Part shown: positions 1 through 11,476 of the stretch, piece after piece
How the letters are laid out: each line of letters starts with the position of its first letter
Position numbering within the stretch: the stretch's first letter is position 1
From: Cochliopodium minus
Taxonomy: Eukaryota; Discosea; Himatismenida; Cochliopodiidae
Reading direction: 5' to 3'
Assembly: GCA_024220525.1 (NCBI GenBank)
Contig: JAMYWO010000031.1
Span: 92,576 to 156,575, forward strand
DNA length: 64,000 nucleotides
Notes under the pieces: model-generated
The model's database searches: none
The model's input: only the letters and a program-made list of their open reading frames with translations
Told to the model about the DNA's origin: nothing
Made by a program: the position numbers and the translations under genes

Positions 1-44
1 GTTTTTTTTTGTTATTTTTTTTTGAAAAATAAAAAACTTTTTAG

Positions 45-295
45 TTTCACCTGGTCTTGCTCCTAAAGAATTACAAAAACAACTTCCTCCTACTTTCATC
101 GTTTGTGGTGACAGAGACCCTTTGTTGGATGACTCAACAAACTTTGCTTCACAACTTTCCAATTTGGGAATATCTTGCACTTTACAAATTGAAAAAAATT
201 TAACTCATGGATTCATGAACTTGGATCTTTTTATCCCGAGGGCGAGTGGTTGTCTCACTCTTATTTCGAAATGGATAAACGAAAATACAAAATGA
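45..295 (+). CDS. Alpha/beta hydrolase (hormone-sensitive-lipase/arylacetamide deacetylase type), last exon only
   Basis: Only the 3' exon is in the window. It follows a TTTTTAG acceptor ending at position 44 and stops with TGA at 293-295. The 83 residues show the end of an alpha/beta-hydrolase fold-3 enzyme: PPTFIVCGDRDPLLDD carries the acidic triad residue, and HGFMNL carries the triad histidine. The nucleophile elbow and HGGG oxyanion motif would lie upstream, outside the window. Such enzymes hydrolyse small carboxyl esters; the substrate cannot be read from this fragment. It converges on the next gene, with about 117 bp between the stop codons. Family assignment is fairly secure from the spacing of the D and H motifs. 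Confidence 0.75.
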
Positions 296-412
296 TCTCC
301 CAATTTAGCTTTTGGAATATTATTAAACTTTTACGTCAATTTTCTGATGTTTTTAAACATAAAAAAATTTTTAATTTAATATATAACTTGTTTTTTTGTT
401 TATTAATTTGTT

Positions 413-3115
413 TTAGGCAACCGTTGCCAAAGCTTTATAAAGTATTACTGCCATCATAGAAAGTCCTAATATAACCATGGGGATACCAATAGACAATACC
501 AAATCAAGATTATCGTTGATTCTGGTGACAGGATTGGTCAAGTTATACCCAGAAGTAGGAACCTCAATAACAAAACCGGTGGATGTAGGAGGAGTAGTGT
601 CCACAATTTCTGGAGGCAAAGTGGAAGGAATAACAGAGGTAGGAGTGATAGTAGGTGTAGGTGTATTCGTAGTTGTGGAGTTATTGCGGCAACTACAGTC
701 AAGTTGAGACTTATTTGTACAGTTGCTTGGAGGTTCACTTGAGATAGTACAAACATAATCGTAAGGGTAAACCATCTGTGATCTTCTAGTGACAATGTCA
801 TATACTCTTTTGATATCTACTGGAAACAATTCAAGCGGAAACCAACGAAAATTACTGGATAAAATACAGACTGTAACGGTCGTTTTGTTGAAAGGAGGGC
901 AGAGATTAGGTGGGTAGGTAGGAATAATGGTAGGGACTGATGTAGCAGTACTTTGAACTGTAGCAGTATCAGATGGATTTCCAGTTGGAGCCAAAGTTGC
1001 AGTATCTGAAGGATTTCCAGTTGGAGCTAAGGTTGCAGTATCCGAAGGATTTCCGGTTGGCGCCAAGGTTGCAGTATCCGAAGGATTTCCAGTTGGAGCC
1101 AAGGTTGCAGTATCTGATGGATTTCCAGTTGGCGCCAATGTCGCTGTATCAGATGGATTTCCAGTTGGTCTAAGTGTTGCTGTATCTGATGGATTTCCTG
1201 TTGGAGCCAAGGTTGCTGTGTCTGAAGGATTTCCAGTAGGTGTAAGAGTCGCAGTATCTGATGGATTTCCCGTTGGTCTGAGTGTTGCAGTGTCAGATGG
1301 ATTTCCGGTTGGTGCCAAAGTTGCTGTGTCAGAAGGATTTCCAGTTGGTCTGAGTGTTGCTGTATCTGATGGATTTCCAGTTGGCGGCAAGGTTGCTGTA
1401 TCAGAAGGATTTCCAGTTGGAGCCAAGGTTGCTGTATCTGATGGATTTCCGGTTGGTCTGAGTGTTGCAGTGTCAGAAGGATTTCCTGTTGGTGCCAGTG
1501 TAGCTGTGTCAGAAGGATTTCCAGTAGGTGTAAGAGTAGCAGTATCTGATGGATTTCCAGTTGGAGCCAAGGTTGCTGTATCAGATGGATTTCCGGTTGG
1601 TCTGAGTGTTGCAGTATCAGAAGGATTTCCTGTTGGTGCCAGTGTAGCTGTGTCTGAAGGATTTCCAGTTGGTCTGAGTGTTGCAGTATCTGATGGATTT
1701 CCAGTTGGAGCCAAAGTGGCAGTATCAGATGGATTTCCAGTTGGTGCAATGGTTGCAGTATCAGAAGGATTTCCTGTTGGAGCAAGTGTAGCTGTGTCAG
1801 ATGGATTTCCAGTAGGTGTAAGAGTCGCAGTATCTGATGGATTTCCCGTTGGAGTCAAAGTGGCAGTATCTGAAGGATTTCCTGTGGGTTGAGGCGTGTC
1901 AGTCGGTGGAAAAGTAACCTGACAATAACATCCCACATAGACGATACCAACAGAAGAATTAACAAGTCTTCCAGGAAAGATGGAACCAGGATGTAATTGG
2001 AGGTATTCATCAACCTTTTCCAATTCAATATGTTGACGAATGTAAAGAGGATCATCTGGATCTGTGCTATTTATTGGTACACATAAAATCACCCCACTTG
2101 ATATAGTTGAATTTCCACAATCAGCCGTGTTATTTCCATTATCGCAAGTTGAATTAACCACATATGGATTGGGCTGACATTGACAAGACTTATTTGAATC
2201 CTCAGGGGTTGAACATACACCACAATCATCTTTGGATGTTCCAGGTGGGCATCCACATCTGGATCCAGTAGGATTACAGTTACAATCTGTGTAAAAAGAA
2301 TAGCCATCATTGTCTTCAGAGTATTGACCAGGGAAGACTGTTCCAGGATTTTGCTCAAGATACTCCTTTACACGATTCCTTTCGATATGTGTTCGAATGA
2401 ACTTTGGATCATTGGGATCTGTGCTGTTTGTTGGTGAACAAACGTAGATCCCGCTTGATATTGTCGAATTGCCACAATCTTCGCAAAAATTGAGCAAGTG
2501 ATCTTCAACACTACATTGACATGCCTTGTTTCTGTTCTCAGGGGTTGTACATAGTCCACAATCATCCAATGTTGTTCCTTTAGGACATCCCACTACTTTA
2601 CATTCACAATCTAGGAGATCTCCATCTGAGTTCTTGAACCCTGCTAAGGCTGCTGTGGGGAAATTCTGTAAAATGAAATGTACATTCTGTGACTCAACAA
2701 AGTTTTTTATATATTGATTATTTCCAACTGGAATGCAGATCGCTACTCCTGATGATATTGTCGATTTTTTGCAATCCATACAATCACAACTTCCAACTTC
2801 ACAATTACATATCTTGGTTCTATTTCTTGGGTCAGTACACAAACCACATTCACTTTCAACCGTTCCATTCGGACAACAATTATCATTGCTTTTATATATA
2901 TTAATTGAATTGTTGTTCCTTTGGTTATATTGATATATTGATGGTATTTCTTCATCCAAATTTATTCTTTTTTTAAAGTTTAAAATGGTACTCACTCTAA
3001 ATATTTTAACATATTACCTATTTCGAAAGTTCGTTCCAAATATATCATCTTTATAACCACTTGATAAAACACTCAAAAGTATCAAAAATAGGAAGTGTTT
3101 TTTGACGATGAACAT
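413..3115 (-). CDS. Secreted/type I membrane protein with Cys-rich repeats and a mucin-like 12-residue tandem repeat
   Basis: Modelled as two exons (3115..3018, 2966..413), 883 aa. Exon 1 gives a signal peptide (starts MFIVKKHFLFLILL). The long downstream frame has no ATG of its own near its 5' end, so the upstream exon is needed; a 51-nt intron keeps frame. The ectodomain has three Cys-rich modules (pattern CPxGTxxxxCGLC...CxCxxxxxxC...STISSGVxxCxP). About 26 copies of PTGNPSDTATLx follow, then a Cys-containing stretch, a Thr/Pro stalk, and a C-terminal transmembrane helix (about the last 30 residues, around LVLSIGIPMVILGLSMMAVI) with a very short tail. The Thr/Ser/Pro-rich repeat looks like an O-glycosylated stalk of a surface protein. 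The ligand is unknown and no enzymatic domain is seen. Confidence 0.75.
963..1898 (-). repeat. 36-bp coding minisatellite, about 26 copies
   Basis: Perfectly phased 36-bp units encode PTGNPSDTATL plus one variable residue (A, R, T, P or I). Copy number was counted from the translated protein. DNA identity between units is high, with synonymous and variable-residue differences, so the array has probably been homogenised by slippage or unequal exchange. It lies wholly inside the membrane-protein gene and preserves its frame. Confidence 0.9.
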
Positions 3116-3403
3116 TTTTTTTTAATTTATAATTTTTACTGAAAAGAAAAATACTCCAATTTAATAGGAAGATCATCTTGTTTCTAATCATATTTATTGA
3201 TTTGCGAGTGAAAAGATTGAAGCAGTTAAAAAAAATTATTTTTTTTATATCCTTTCATTTTTTATTTGACAATTTTTTTTTTTTTTGACACAAATTTTGA
3301 CAACAAATTAAAAAAAAAAAAATTCATTCAAAATAAAAGTCTCAACAAAAAAAAATAAAAACAAAATAGTTTGGAATTTGAAATTCAATTTAATGTGATT
3401 CGA
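3116..3403. other. Intergenic region, no gene seen
   Basis: A/T-rich sequence with homopolymer runs between the start of the repeat protein and the stop of the next gene (both minus strand). It presumably holds the promoter of the former and terminator of the latter. No ORF or RNA gene is recognisable. Confidence 0.5.
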
Positions 3404-5631
3404 TCAATCCAAGAGATTGAAAGTCAAAGATAAAGGATAATGATCACTCAATGGTTTATCCAAATCTTTCCCCAAAATATCAAAATCAATAATTTGAACT
3501 TGTGCCAACGAAAAGTTTTCAAAATAAGTGAAATAAAAAATGTAATCGATTGTTGCAGGTTCCCAAAGAGCAAAACTTTAAACAAGTTGACTAAAATTAA
3601 ATAATTAGAATGATCTGTTTTACCTGTTTCCTCCATATGTATTAACAACTTTTTGATTGTTCATTTTAGAGAAGGTGTGATGAACATCAACAATACCAGG
3701 GAAAATTTCAAAAATATTCTGGTAGTAAGTTCCACCTAAAAAGTTTATTCAAAATTATTTTAGCAAAGTATAAAACAATTTTCAAACCATATTCAATGTT
3801 GAAATCTCCCATCATGAGCAAAGCACAATTAGAAGAACTTATCTTTAAGTTATCTTTGATATAATCCATTATATCTACTAAAAATTTGCTTATTTCTTTG
3901 AGTTGATCCAACCTAGTTGGGCCCATGGGATCTAGGTGAGTATGTACGATAGCAAGGTACTTATTTTTTGTTAATAGAAGATGAGAAATATCAAATAAAC
4001 AAAACAGAATTCCCTTTTTAGACTTTGTTGCCGAGACATTGAAATTGATTCTTTTTGTATATAAAAGGTTTGTTTCCTTGATGTAACTTAACCACAATCC
4101 ACCGTTCCCTTTTGAGAAAGATAAGAAAAGAAAATTAATATTAAAAATTTCAAGTAAACCTTGGATATAAAAACTAATGGTGTCCAGAAAGTTCCCTCCT
4201 TTCCCAAAAAAATTAGTAGATTTACATTCTGGGAGAATTGTGTGCGAATCTTTTAGGTTTTCTTCGATGACATTTACACTAAGTCCCCACATCTCTTCTA
4301 AACATGTAAAATGATGTTTTTTAGCAATATCAGATAAATCCTTCATTCTATGATTTGATAGAATTAAGTTAATAGAAAAATAAAGATGATCTTCACTTAT
4401 ACCTTTCATCATTTCTGTCACAAACTTCTCCTTCTTTACAAAATAACTGATTTACTTCAATATGAACCAAATAATTAAAAAAAAAATAATGAAATTACGC
4501 TTGGAACTTGATAAGCATTGAAGTTCAGTAATTTTATAGTTTTGGTGTAACCCCCTTGTATGTGATTTTCTTCTAAAACCGTCCGTATGCTCCATCCATT
4601 GTTTTCTTTGCTCCAGAACAGTTCATAAAGTTCTAAATGGGTAAATTTAGGTATTTTAAAAAAAAGAAAAATATTACTGTCGAATTGAGTAAATAGAATT
4701 TTTTGGGTATTATTTTCGACATAAGCATAAAGTATCTGAGATACTTGTATTTTAGTTTTTACATTATCCAAAACATTGTATAATTTCCACCTGTTGATCA
4801 ACGAAGTGGAATCGTACCAAACTTCAACAATTTCTCTTTTAGAGTTGATGGAATACAAGTGAGTAGTGTTCTCTTCTGGATTGTTAACAGAAAAAATGTT
4901 AGTCTGACAGTCCCCATATCCTACTTTCTTAGTGATGTTTGATTTTTTCCAAAAACCTTCTTTCTCATAAAGCTCTATTATTTGGTTATGTTTGTTTCTG
5001 TAGAACACGTGGGCAAGTGTATTACTTTTGCAGAAAGTAATTTCATCGTTATCTTTGCAAATGAACTCTTTTTCTTCTTTAGAAACTATTTCTCTCTTTT
5101 CATTTTTTTCTGGATCCCACATGAAGATTCCATTTCTCGATGAGAGGAGCACAAGCTTTTCACCAATTAAGACAGGATTTGAATTTGATTCTTTGAATAC
5201 CATTTCCATCGTTTTAGTTTTCAAGAAGGGAACCTCTTTATCAAATCCAACATCTATTTTCCAGATATCCCTCCCAGATTTACATATTATCATATTCTTA
5301 CTTTGCAAATATAAACAGCTCGTGAATTCCAATTCTAAATCGTTGCATTCTTTCCTTATCCATTTTGCTTGTTCTTTAACAAAATAACATAATTTCATTT
5401 TATTCGTTATAAACGAAAAGAAATTGGAATTTGAATTAGAAATTATGATTTGAACTGAAGGTATATCTTCAATCCTATCAAATGGGAAATATGATTAAAT
5501 TTTTGAGAATAATATTTATTTTACTTTTTGAAATTGTAAATAATTTCCTTCTTCCATTCATGATCAATGAGATATATCCTATTCAGTTGGATAACTTTGT
5601 TTTCTTTCGATATTAAGAATATGTCGTTCAT
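3404..5631 (-). CDS. Lectin-like beta-propeller fused to an endonuclease/exonuclease/phosphatase (neutral sphingomyelinase-like) domain
   Basis: Seven-exon model with consistent phases: 5631..5525, 5474..4499, 4446..4403, 4347..4160, 4108..3788, 3735..3624, 3575..3404; 639 aa. Residues ~1-350 contain blade-like repeats such as AHVFYRNKHNQIIELYEKEG and HLYSINSKREIVEVWYD. These resemble fucose-binding (AAL-type) propeller lectins. The C-terminal ~280 residues are an EEP hydrolase, with start strand IKLLNFNAYQVPS, metal-binding Glu in CLEEMWG, HTHLDPMGPTR, the GDFN motif, and the SDHYP histidine near the end. Known EEP enzymes of this type cleave sphingomyelin or other phosphodiesters; the substrate here is inferred. 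The lectin part could target the enzyme to glycoconjugates. No signal peptide is obvious. The domain join depends on a predicted 52-nt intron (4498..4447). Confidence 0.7.
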
Positions 5632-5916
5632 TTTTTTTTAGTTTTTCTTTCTATAAAATTCAAAAGAATTTTATAAATTCAAGCTAAATTTTATTTAGAA
5701 ACTTCTAATTCTTGATCTCATTTTGAAGAAGTATAAAATTAGACTCAAATGAAATTTTCTAAATTAAGAATGAATGACAAAAGCAAAATTACGTCACATG
5801 ATTTCTTTTGCAAAAAAATAAAAAATATTGAATAAAAAAAAAAAAAAAATAGTATTTCAAGAGTAATTTGATCAAAAATTATAAATTTAAATTCAAAACA
5901 ACGAAACAACAAAATA
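5632..5916. other. Divergent intergenic region
   Basis: About 285 bp of A/T-rich sequence between the divergent starts of the sphingomyelinase-like and SPRY-DCUN1 genes. A shared promoter is likely. Nothing else is recognisable. Confidence 0.5.
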
Positions 5917-7643
5917 ATGATATTCTATGTATTGACATTTCTTTTGGGTGCTGTTGGTGTATTTTATTATTATAAAAAAAGAAAAAGAATAAATCAAAAC
6001 AAACCAATCACGAACAAATCAATAACAAAAAACACTATAAATAATAACAATAATAAAAATAACAACATTAAAAAAGTCCAAAACATCCCAAAAGAAGCAA
6101 CCAAAGAACCATCACCAGTGATTCAAAATATAGCAACAGTAAGATTTTTACTATTTATTGACAAAAATTAAAATTTAAATAAATCAGGGATCACCACAAA
6201 GAATAGGAGAACAAAAATGTTCATTCAAAGCACTTCAAGGATCAAACTTGGTGATAGAGGAGGGTAAAACAGTGCAAAATAACTATAATTATAATTATCA
6301 TCATGCGAGAGCTGATGTTGGCGTGATGGGTGGCGGAAAATGGTACTATGAAATGACATTGGAATCGAATGGGCAGATATTGATAGGATGGGCAACAGAT
6401 AAATGGAAAATAACACCTAATTCTGCAAATGGTTTGGGAAGCGATTCAGAAGGATGGGCATATGATGGATATTATGGAAGTTCCTGGAATTGTGGAAAAA
6501 ATCAAACATATGGAAGAAATTATTGGTCATTCTTTTCTTAAATCTTTATAATAATTACATCCTAAACTTTATTCCATATAAAATTTTGAATATTCTTTTC
6601 CCAATGAAAAATTCTGATATTTCTTATTTTAATATACCTTTTTAATTTTTAGGTACAATCCAGAAACAATAGGAATAGGATTGGATCTTGATAAAAAAAG
6701 AATCGAATTCTGGAGGAGTGGAGTCAGTTGTGGCGTAGCCTTCGAGAACATCCCCAAGGAATCCTATTTATACCCCGCAATCAGTCTCAAGCAATATCAG
6801 AAGGTCAGATTCAATTTTGGGGAAAGCAAATTTATCTATCCTCAGAATGGATATCTGCCTCTCCATTCCAATCTCACAGAATCTCAAAAACTTCATCTTG
6901 AAAAACTTTTCTCGCAATATAAAAGTGAGGGAATCAATTTGAGCGAATCTGGTGAGGATTATGGCGATCTTATTAAGGAGGAAGGTACTATGAAGCTCAT
7001 TAAGGATCTTGGCTTCTCTGATGATAACGATCCCATCTTATTCGTCATCTCTTGGAAATTGAACTGCAAAAATACTTTTCAAATCACAAAGAACGAATGG
7101 ATGTGCCTCCCAATCTATGGCATTGTGTAAAGTTTTTTTCATTAATTAACAATAGGATTTAATAATTGAAAATTTATTCAATATAATAATCTATTCAAAA
7201 AAATTCAATTTAAAATAATCATAATTACTAATCCTTATTCCAATTTTTTCAGTGATCTGGTGACATTTAAAACCGTGGCTAATCAATGGAAAAAGCAATG
7301 CCTTTCCCCTCTGGATAATTTAAAACCTCTTTACAATTATTGTTTCGATTATATCCGAGGAGATAGAAAGAACATATCTATGGAAGAATGCCACACCCTG
7401 TGGAAAATGTTGTGTATAAATGAAAAGAAATGGAAAATGTGGGGAGAATGGAAAAATTATATGGAGGTTAAAAAAAGAAATTTTTTGAGTAAAGATGAAT
7501 GGCAACAATTATTCTCATTTATTCAATTATATCCCAAGAATTTTGATAATTATGATGAAAATTCCTCATGCCCTGTATTTCTTGATGAATTTGTAGATTT
7601 TATTGTTGATGGTGATGAAGATGCTGATTCTGATGATCTATAG
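5917..7643 (+). CDS. Membrane-anchored SPRY-domain/DCN1-like (cullin neddylation) fusion protein
   Basis: Exons 5917..6138, 6188..6525, 6653..7126, 7253..7643; 474 aa. Residues 1-~18 form a membrane anchor (MIFYVLTFLLGAVGVFYYY) followed by a basic K/R cluster and an N-rich linker. A SPRY/B30.2 domain follows (GGGKWYYEMTLE, IGWATD, GLDLDKKRIEFW). The last ~200 residues match the PONY domain of DCN1/DCUN1D proteins: DDNDPILFVISWKL, YNYCFDYIRGDRKNIS, then CPVFLDEFVDFI at the end. DCUN1 proteins bind cullins and the NEDD8 E2 to promote neddylation; SPRY domains recruit partners. A membrane-bound scaffold choosing which cullin complex is neddylated is a reasonable inference. The exon 3/4 junction (GT+T, giving IVDLVTFK) restores the expected PONY sequence. 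Confidence 0.75.
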
Positions 7644-7934
7644 GATTTTGGAGTTTATTTCTCAAAATAATGAAAATAAATAAATTTGTTGAAAAATAAA
7701 TTTGTTTTTTTTAATATTTTTGAAAGTACCTTTATCATTTTTTCAAATTAAGGGGTAAAAACTGTGAAAAAAATTTAAAGAATGTGAGTTTACTGTGCAT
7801 TAGTAAAAAATTTACTTATATGCATTTTATTTTTGAATTAAGAAAATTAAATAAAAAAATAAAAAAAATTTTAAACCTTGATATAAATAAATGAAAGGTT
7901 CAAAAAAATAAAATAAATTTTTTATATATATAAC

Positions 7935-9918
7935 ATGCATGTTGAATTAAAAAAAGGAAATGGATGGGATGCACGTTGGTGGAAAAATCCAACCAAATCA
8001 GGATTTTTAAATAAACAAGGGCATTTTGTAAAAAATTGGAAAACAAGACACTTCATTTTGCAAGGAGATAAATTATTTTACTTCAAACAAAAAGGGGTAA
8101 GGATTTTAACAAAATTTGAATATACCTCATTTATTTTCAATCAAATTAATATTTTATTGTAATTATTTGAAATAAAATTAATTTTAATAGGATAAAGAGC
8201 CTCAGGGATGTATAGTAATCAAAGGAACATTCTGTGCCTCGACCAAAAAGGTCAATAAAAATTTTTCATTCGAGGTGAGTGATACCAGAGATAATAAGAT
8301 ATTCTATATATGTGCAGAAAATCAAAAAGAAATGGATGAATGGGTTGAAGCAATTAATAAAGGATCCGAATATAGCGCAGTATCAACCCCAGTGAACATA
8401 AAACATAAAATACACGTAGATTTTTCCACTGAAACAGGATTTTCAGGATTGCCACAAGAATGGGAAAACCTAATGACTCAAAACGATATTACTTATCAAC
8501 AATTTTTAGATAATGGTGTAAATAATCCTGTTGAAGAAGTGGTCGCTTTGATGGATTTTTTTGAGGGGCAAATGAAAGGTTTGATCAAAATATTATATTT
8601 TTATTTGTTTCAAAATTTTATTTTTATAAACACATATTTTTCATTATTTAAATATTTTCATAATTTCATCCATTTTATTTTTTTCGATTTCTTAAATATG
8701 CATATTTTCTTATTCTAGGAACCGATCCTACTCTCCTTCCTAACGAGGAGCAAGAATTCAATTTGGATGATCTTGTCAACAAAAAGGACGACCCAATTTT
8801 ATTATTCACCAACATGAAAAAGATTGGAGAGGGAGCTGCAGGAGAAGTATTTTGTGCTTTGGATGAAAGTAAAAAAATTTTTAAATAAAATATATAAGAA
8901 AAGGCAGAATTTAAAGTGAAATAAAATTTCGGCTAAAATATATAATCCAAGTTGATTGTTTTCTTCTCTTTTTTAGGACCAAATGCAGGTAATAAGAAAG
9001 GAAGAAATGTAGCAATTAAGCAGATGGCAGTGAAAGGAGATAGCTTGAAATTGCTTGTAACAGAAATAAACATCATGAAAACTTCAGATCACGAAAATAT
9101 AGTTGAGTATATCGATTCATTTGTTGTAAATGGTCAATTGTGGGTGGTGATGGAATTCATGGGTGGTGGTTGTTTGACTGATATTTTAGAACAATTCAAT
9201 ACCATTCAAATGAACGAAGCCCAAATCGCTAGAGTTACCAGAGAAACCCTGAAGGCCCTTGTATACATTCATAGCCAACATAGAATTCACAGGTAAAATA
9301 ATGAAATAACAGTATAAAATTTCTATTTTGTGCTAATTTTCCTTATATTATTCATCTTTTTAAATTCTTTAACTTCCTTAGAGATATCAAGAGTGATAAT
9401 ATCTTACTCAATGAGAAAGGAGAAATCAAAATTGCTGATTTTGGATATGCTGCTCAACTCACCAAGAAAAATTTGAAGAGAAATACTGTCGTCGGAACAC
9501 CATACTGGTACCCATAAAAAGAAAAATTTAATTTGAAATTCATTTTAAATGGTGTTTTTTTTATAATAGGATGGCTCCTGAACTTATCAGAGGTCACGAC
9601 TACGGAGTTAAAGTCGATATTTGGTCAACTGGTATCATGGCAATGGAACAAGCTGAAGGAGAACCCCCATATATGGAGTTACCTCCTTTGAGAGCTCTTT
9701 TCTTGATCACAACCAAGGGTATCCCTGATCTCAAGGAACCTCAAAAATGGAGTAATGAATTTAAAGATTTTGTTAGACAATGTATCATCAAAGATGTCGA
9801 TAAAAGACCTAATGCTAACGAACTCATTCCTCATCCTTTCTTGAAGAAGGCTTGCTCTGGGGAGGAGTTTGGACAACTTGTTATAAAATCTCAAAGACTG
9901 AGAAGTCAGAATTATTAA
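7935..9918 (+). CDS. PH-domain p21-activated kinase (PAK family, STE20 group)
   Basis: Six exons: 7935..8096, 8191..8578, 8719..8868, 8977..9292, 9382..9507, 9570..9918; 496 aa. A PH domain (residues ~18-113; [19 protein letters not shown]) is followed by a CRIB-type Rac/Cdc42-binding segment (~120-145, [20 protein letters not shown]). The kinase domain has the Gly loop [13 protein letters not shown] lysine, HRDIKSDN catalytic loop, ADFG and the PAK-type activation segment GTPYWMAPE. All catalytic residues are present. PAKs act downstream of Rac/Cdc42 to regulate the actomyosin cortex; the PH domain would add phosphoinositide-dependent membrane recruitment. Alone on its strand between two unrelated genes. 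Confidence 0.9.
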
Positions 9919-10173
9919 TAACTTTTTTTGATAAATTAAAAGATTTATGGAATATATTTTCTTCTTTTTAACATTATTTTCTTGAGAATAAGAAATTAAA
10001 AGCGGATTAAAAATTAAAGCCAAATAAAGTGTACACTTACAACAAGAAACAATATAAATTATTTTTTAGATTTTAAGAATGAAATTTAATGGATGAATAA
10101 ATAAGATTTTTAGGGATTTTTTTTTTAATAATTAATATTATTTTTGCAAAAAGTGGGTTCTATCCACAGGGTC

Positions 10174-10947
10174 TTAGTCATCAAGTTTTGGTGGTTCATC
10201 ATTACTAACTTCTTTCTTTTCTTCTGTATTTTCAGTATTGGATGGTGCATTATCAACCAAGTCTGGAACTTCATCATCATCGAGTCCTCCAGTACCGGTC
10301 ATTCCTCCCAATCCTCCCAATTGGCTTTGGTATTGTTGAATACCTGGTGCACCGATTTGAGATAAAATATCAGGGAGAAGTTCATTTATTTCTTTTTTTT
10401 TTTCGGAAAAAGCAAAAATTATTATTAATTACTTTAAATTTGATAAAATTCTTTTACTTTTTTCTTCTGCATTTCCAGAAATATAGAATGTGTTTGCATT
10501 AATTGCTGCTTGAACTATTTTTCAAAAAAAAATTTAGAATTGTCCAGATAATAATTTTTTGTTCATTTAATTTCACCTTTTGGTTTGGTAATATGAATTA
10601 CTTTTCCATCTTTTTTGAACATATTAACTTCTTCAATTCCATCTAATGGTTGTGATCCCAATCTTTTAATTGTTTGAGAGATTTTTTTATCATTATCACC
10701 AGTTTGACGTGGTTTTTTTTTAGTTTTTCTTCTTTGTGTTCCCTTTCCTCCGGTACGAACACTTTTTTAGAGAAAAATTAAGTATTTGGTTTATAATTCG
10801 GTATAAATTATATATATAGGTATTATTATATAATTATTTAATGAAAAAAGGATATTTTTTATATTAGATGTATATAATATTTTACTTTTTTTTGAGTTCT
10901 TTAAGTTTTTCGAGATTCATCTTTTGTTCAGAAACCTTAGTTGACAT
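10174..10947 (-). CDS. BTF3: Nascent polypeptide-associated complex subunit beta (BTF3-like)
   Basis: Four exons: 10947..10886, 10761..10577, 10514..10458, 10391..10174; 173 aa, in the usual size range. The N-terminus MSTKVSEQKMNLEKLKEL and the ribosome-binding basic motif VRTGGKGTQRRKTKKKPR are diagnostic of NAC-beta. The NAC domain follows (ISQTIKRLGSQPLDGIEEVN, VQAAINANTFYISG) and then an acidic C-terminal tail. With NAC-alpha it binds the ribosome exit site and shields nascent chains. Divergently arranged with the TRAP-gamma gene. Confidence 0.92.
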
Positions 10948-11476
10948 TTTAGATCTATGAAAAGTTATATAAAAGTTATAGTATATGTAATTCAATTTAT
11001 GAATATCATACCCAAATGAAAGAATAAATTTTTTTTTTATTAATTTTAATTTAAATAATTATTTATAATATTGAAATAAAAAAAGGTACTATTATTATAT
11101 AGGAAGCAAAAATAAAAAAAATAAATAAAACATTGTATGAAAAAAAAAAAAATAACCGATATAAGATGAAATTGAGGCTCAATTGATAATAAGTTGAAAA
11201 ATGTGGAAAAATTCAATCAAGAATGATTCATATTTCAACTAATTCCACTTTTTTCGAGAATTAAACAAAATGAACATCAATGATGATTCTTCATTCCTCC
11301 AGCACTGAATTATTGTCCTTTCATTTACCAAATTTTTTTTTTTTCAACCACAAGATCTTTTAAATTTTATTTGTGAGATATCGTGTTTTATTTTTGTGAT
11401 ACACGCTCAATAAAATAATTTATAAATAAAAAAAAAAAAATAAAAAAATATTTATTTGTTAAATCATACTTAAAAA
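10948..11476. other. Divergent promoter region between NAC-beta and TRAP-gamma genes
   Basis: About 530 bp of A/T-rich sequence with poly-A and poly-T runs. No ORF or RNA gene is seen. It is presumed to hold promoters and 5' UTRs for the two divergent, probably highly expressed genes. Confidence 0.5.

Noticed and set aside
1218-1892. Plus-strand ORF and two minus-strand ORFs across the 36-bp array
   Set aside because: They are frame shadows of the repeat; a multiple-of-three unit without stops keeps all frames open.
963-1898. CRISPR-like array of 36-bp repeats
   Set aside because: Units are directly abutting with no unique spacers, are translated in one frame, and lie inside a eukaryotic gene.
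2997-3017. A 21-nt intron in the repeat-protein gene (GTAATATG...TTTAG)
   Set aside because: It keeps frame, but an alternative acceptor 30 nt downstream gives a 51-nt intron, also in frame and of normal length for this window, so the ultra-short intron is not needed.
7320-7508. Minus-strand ORF in the SPRY-DCUN1 gene
   Set aside because: No motif and fully antisense to the PONY-domain exon.
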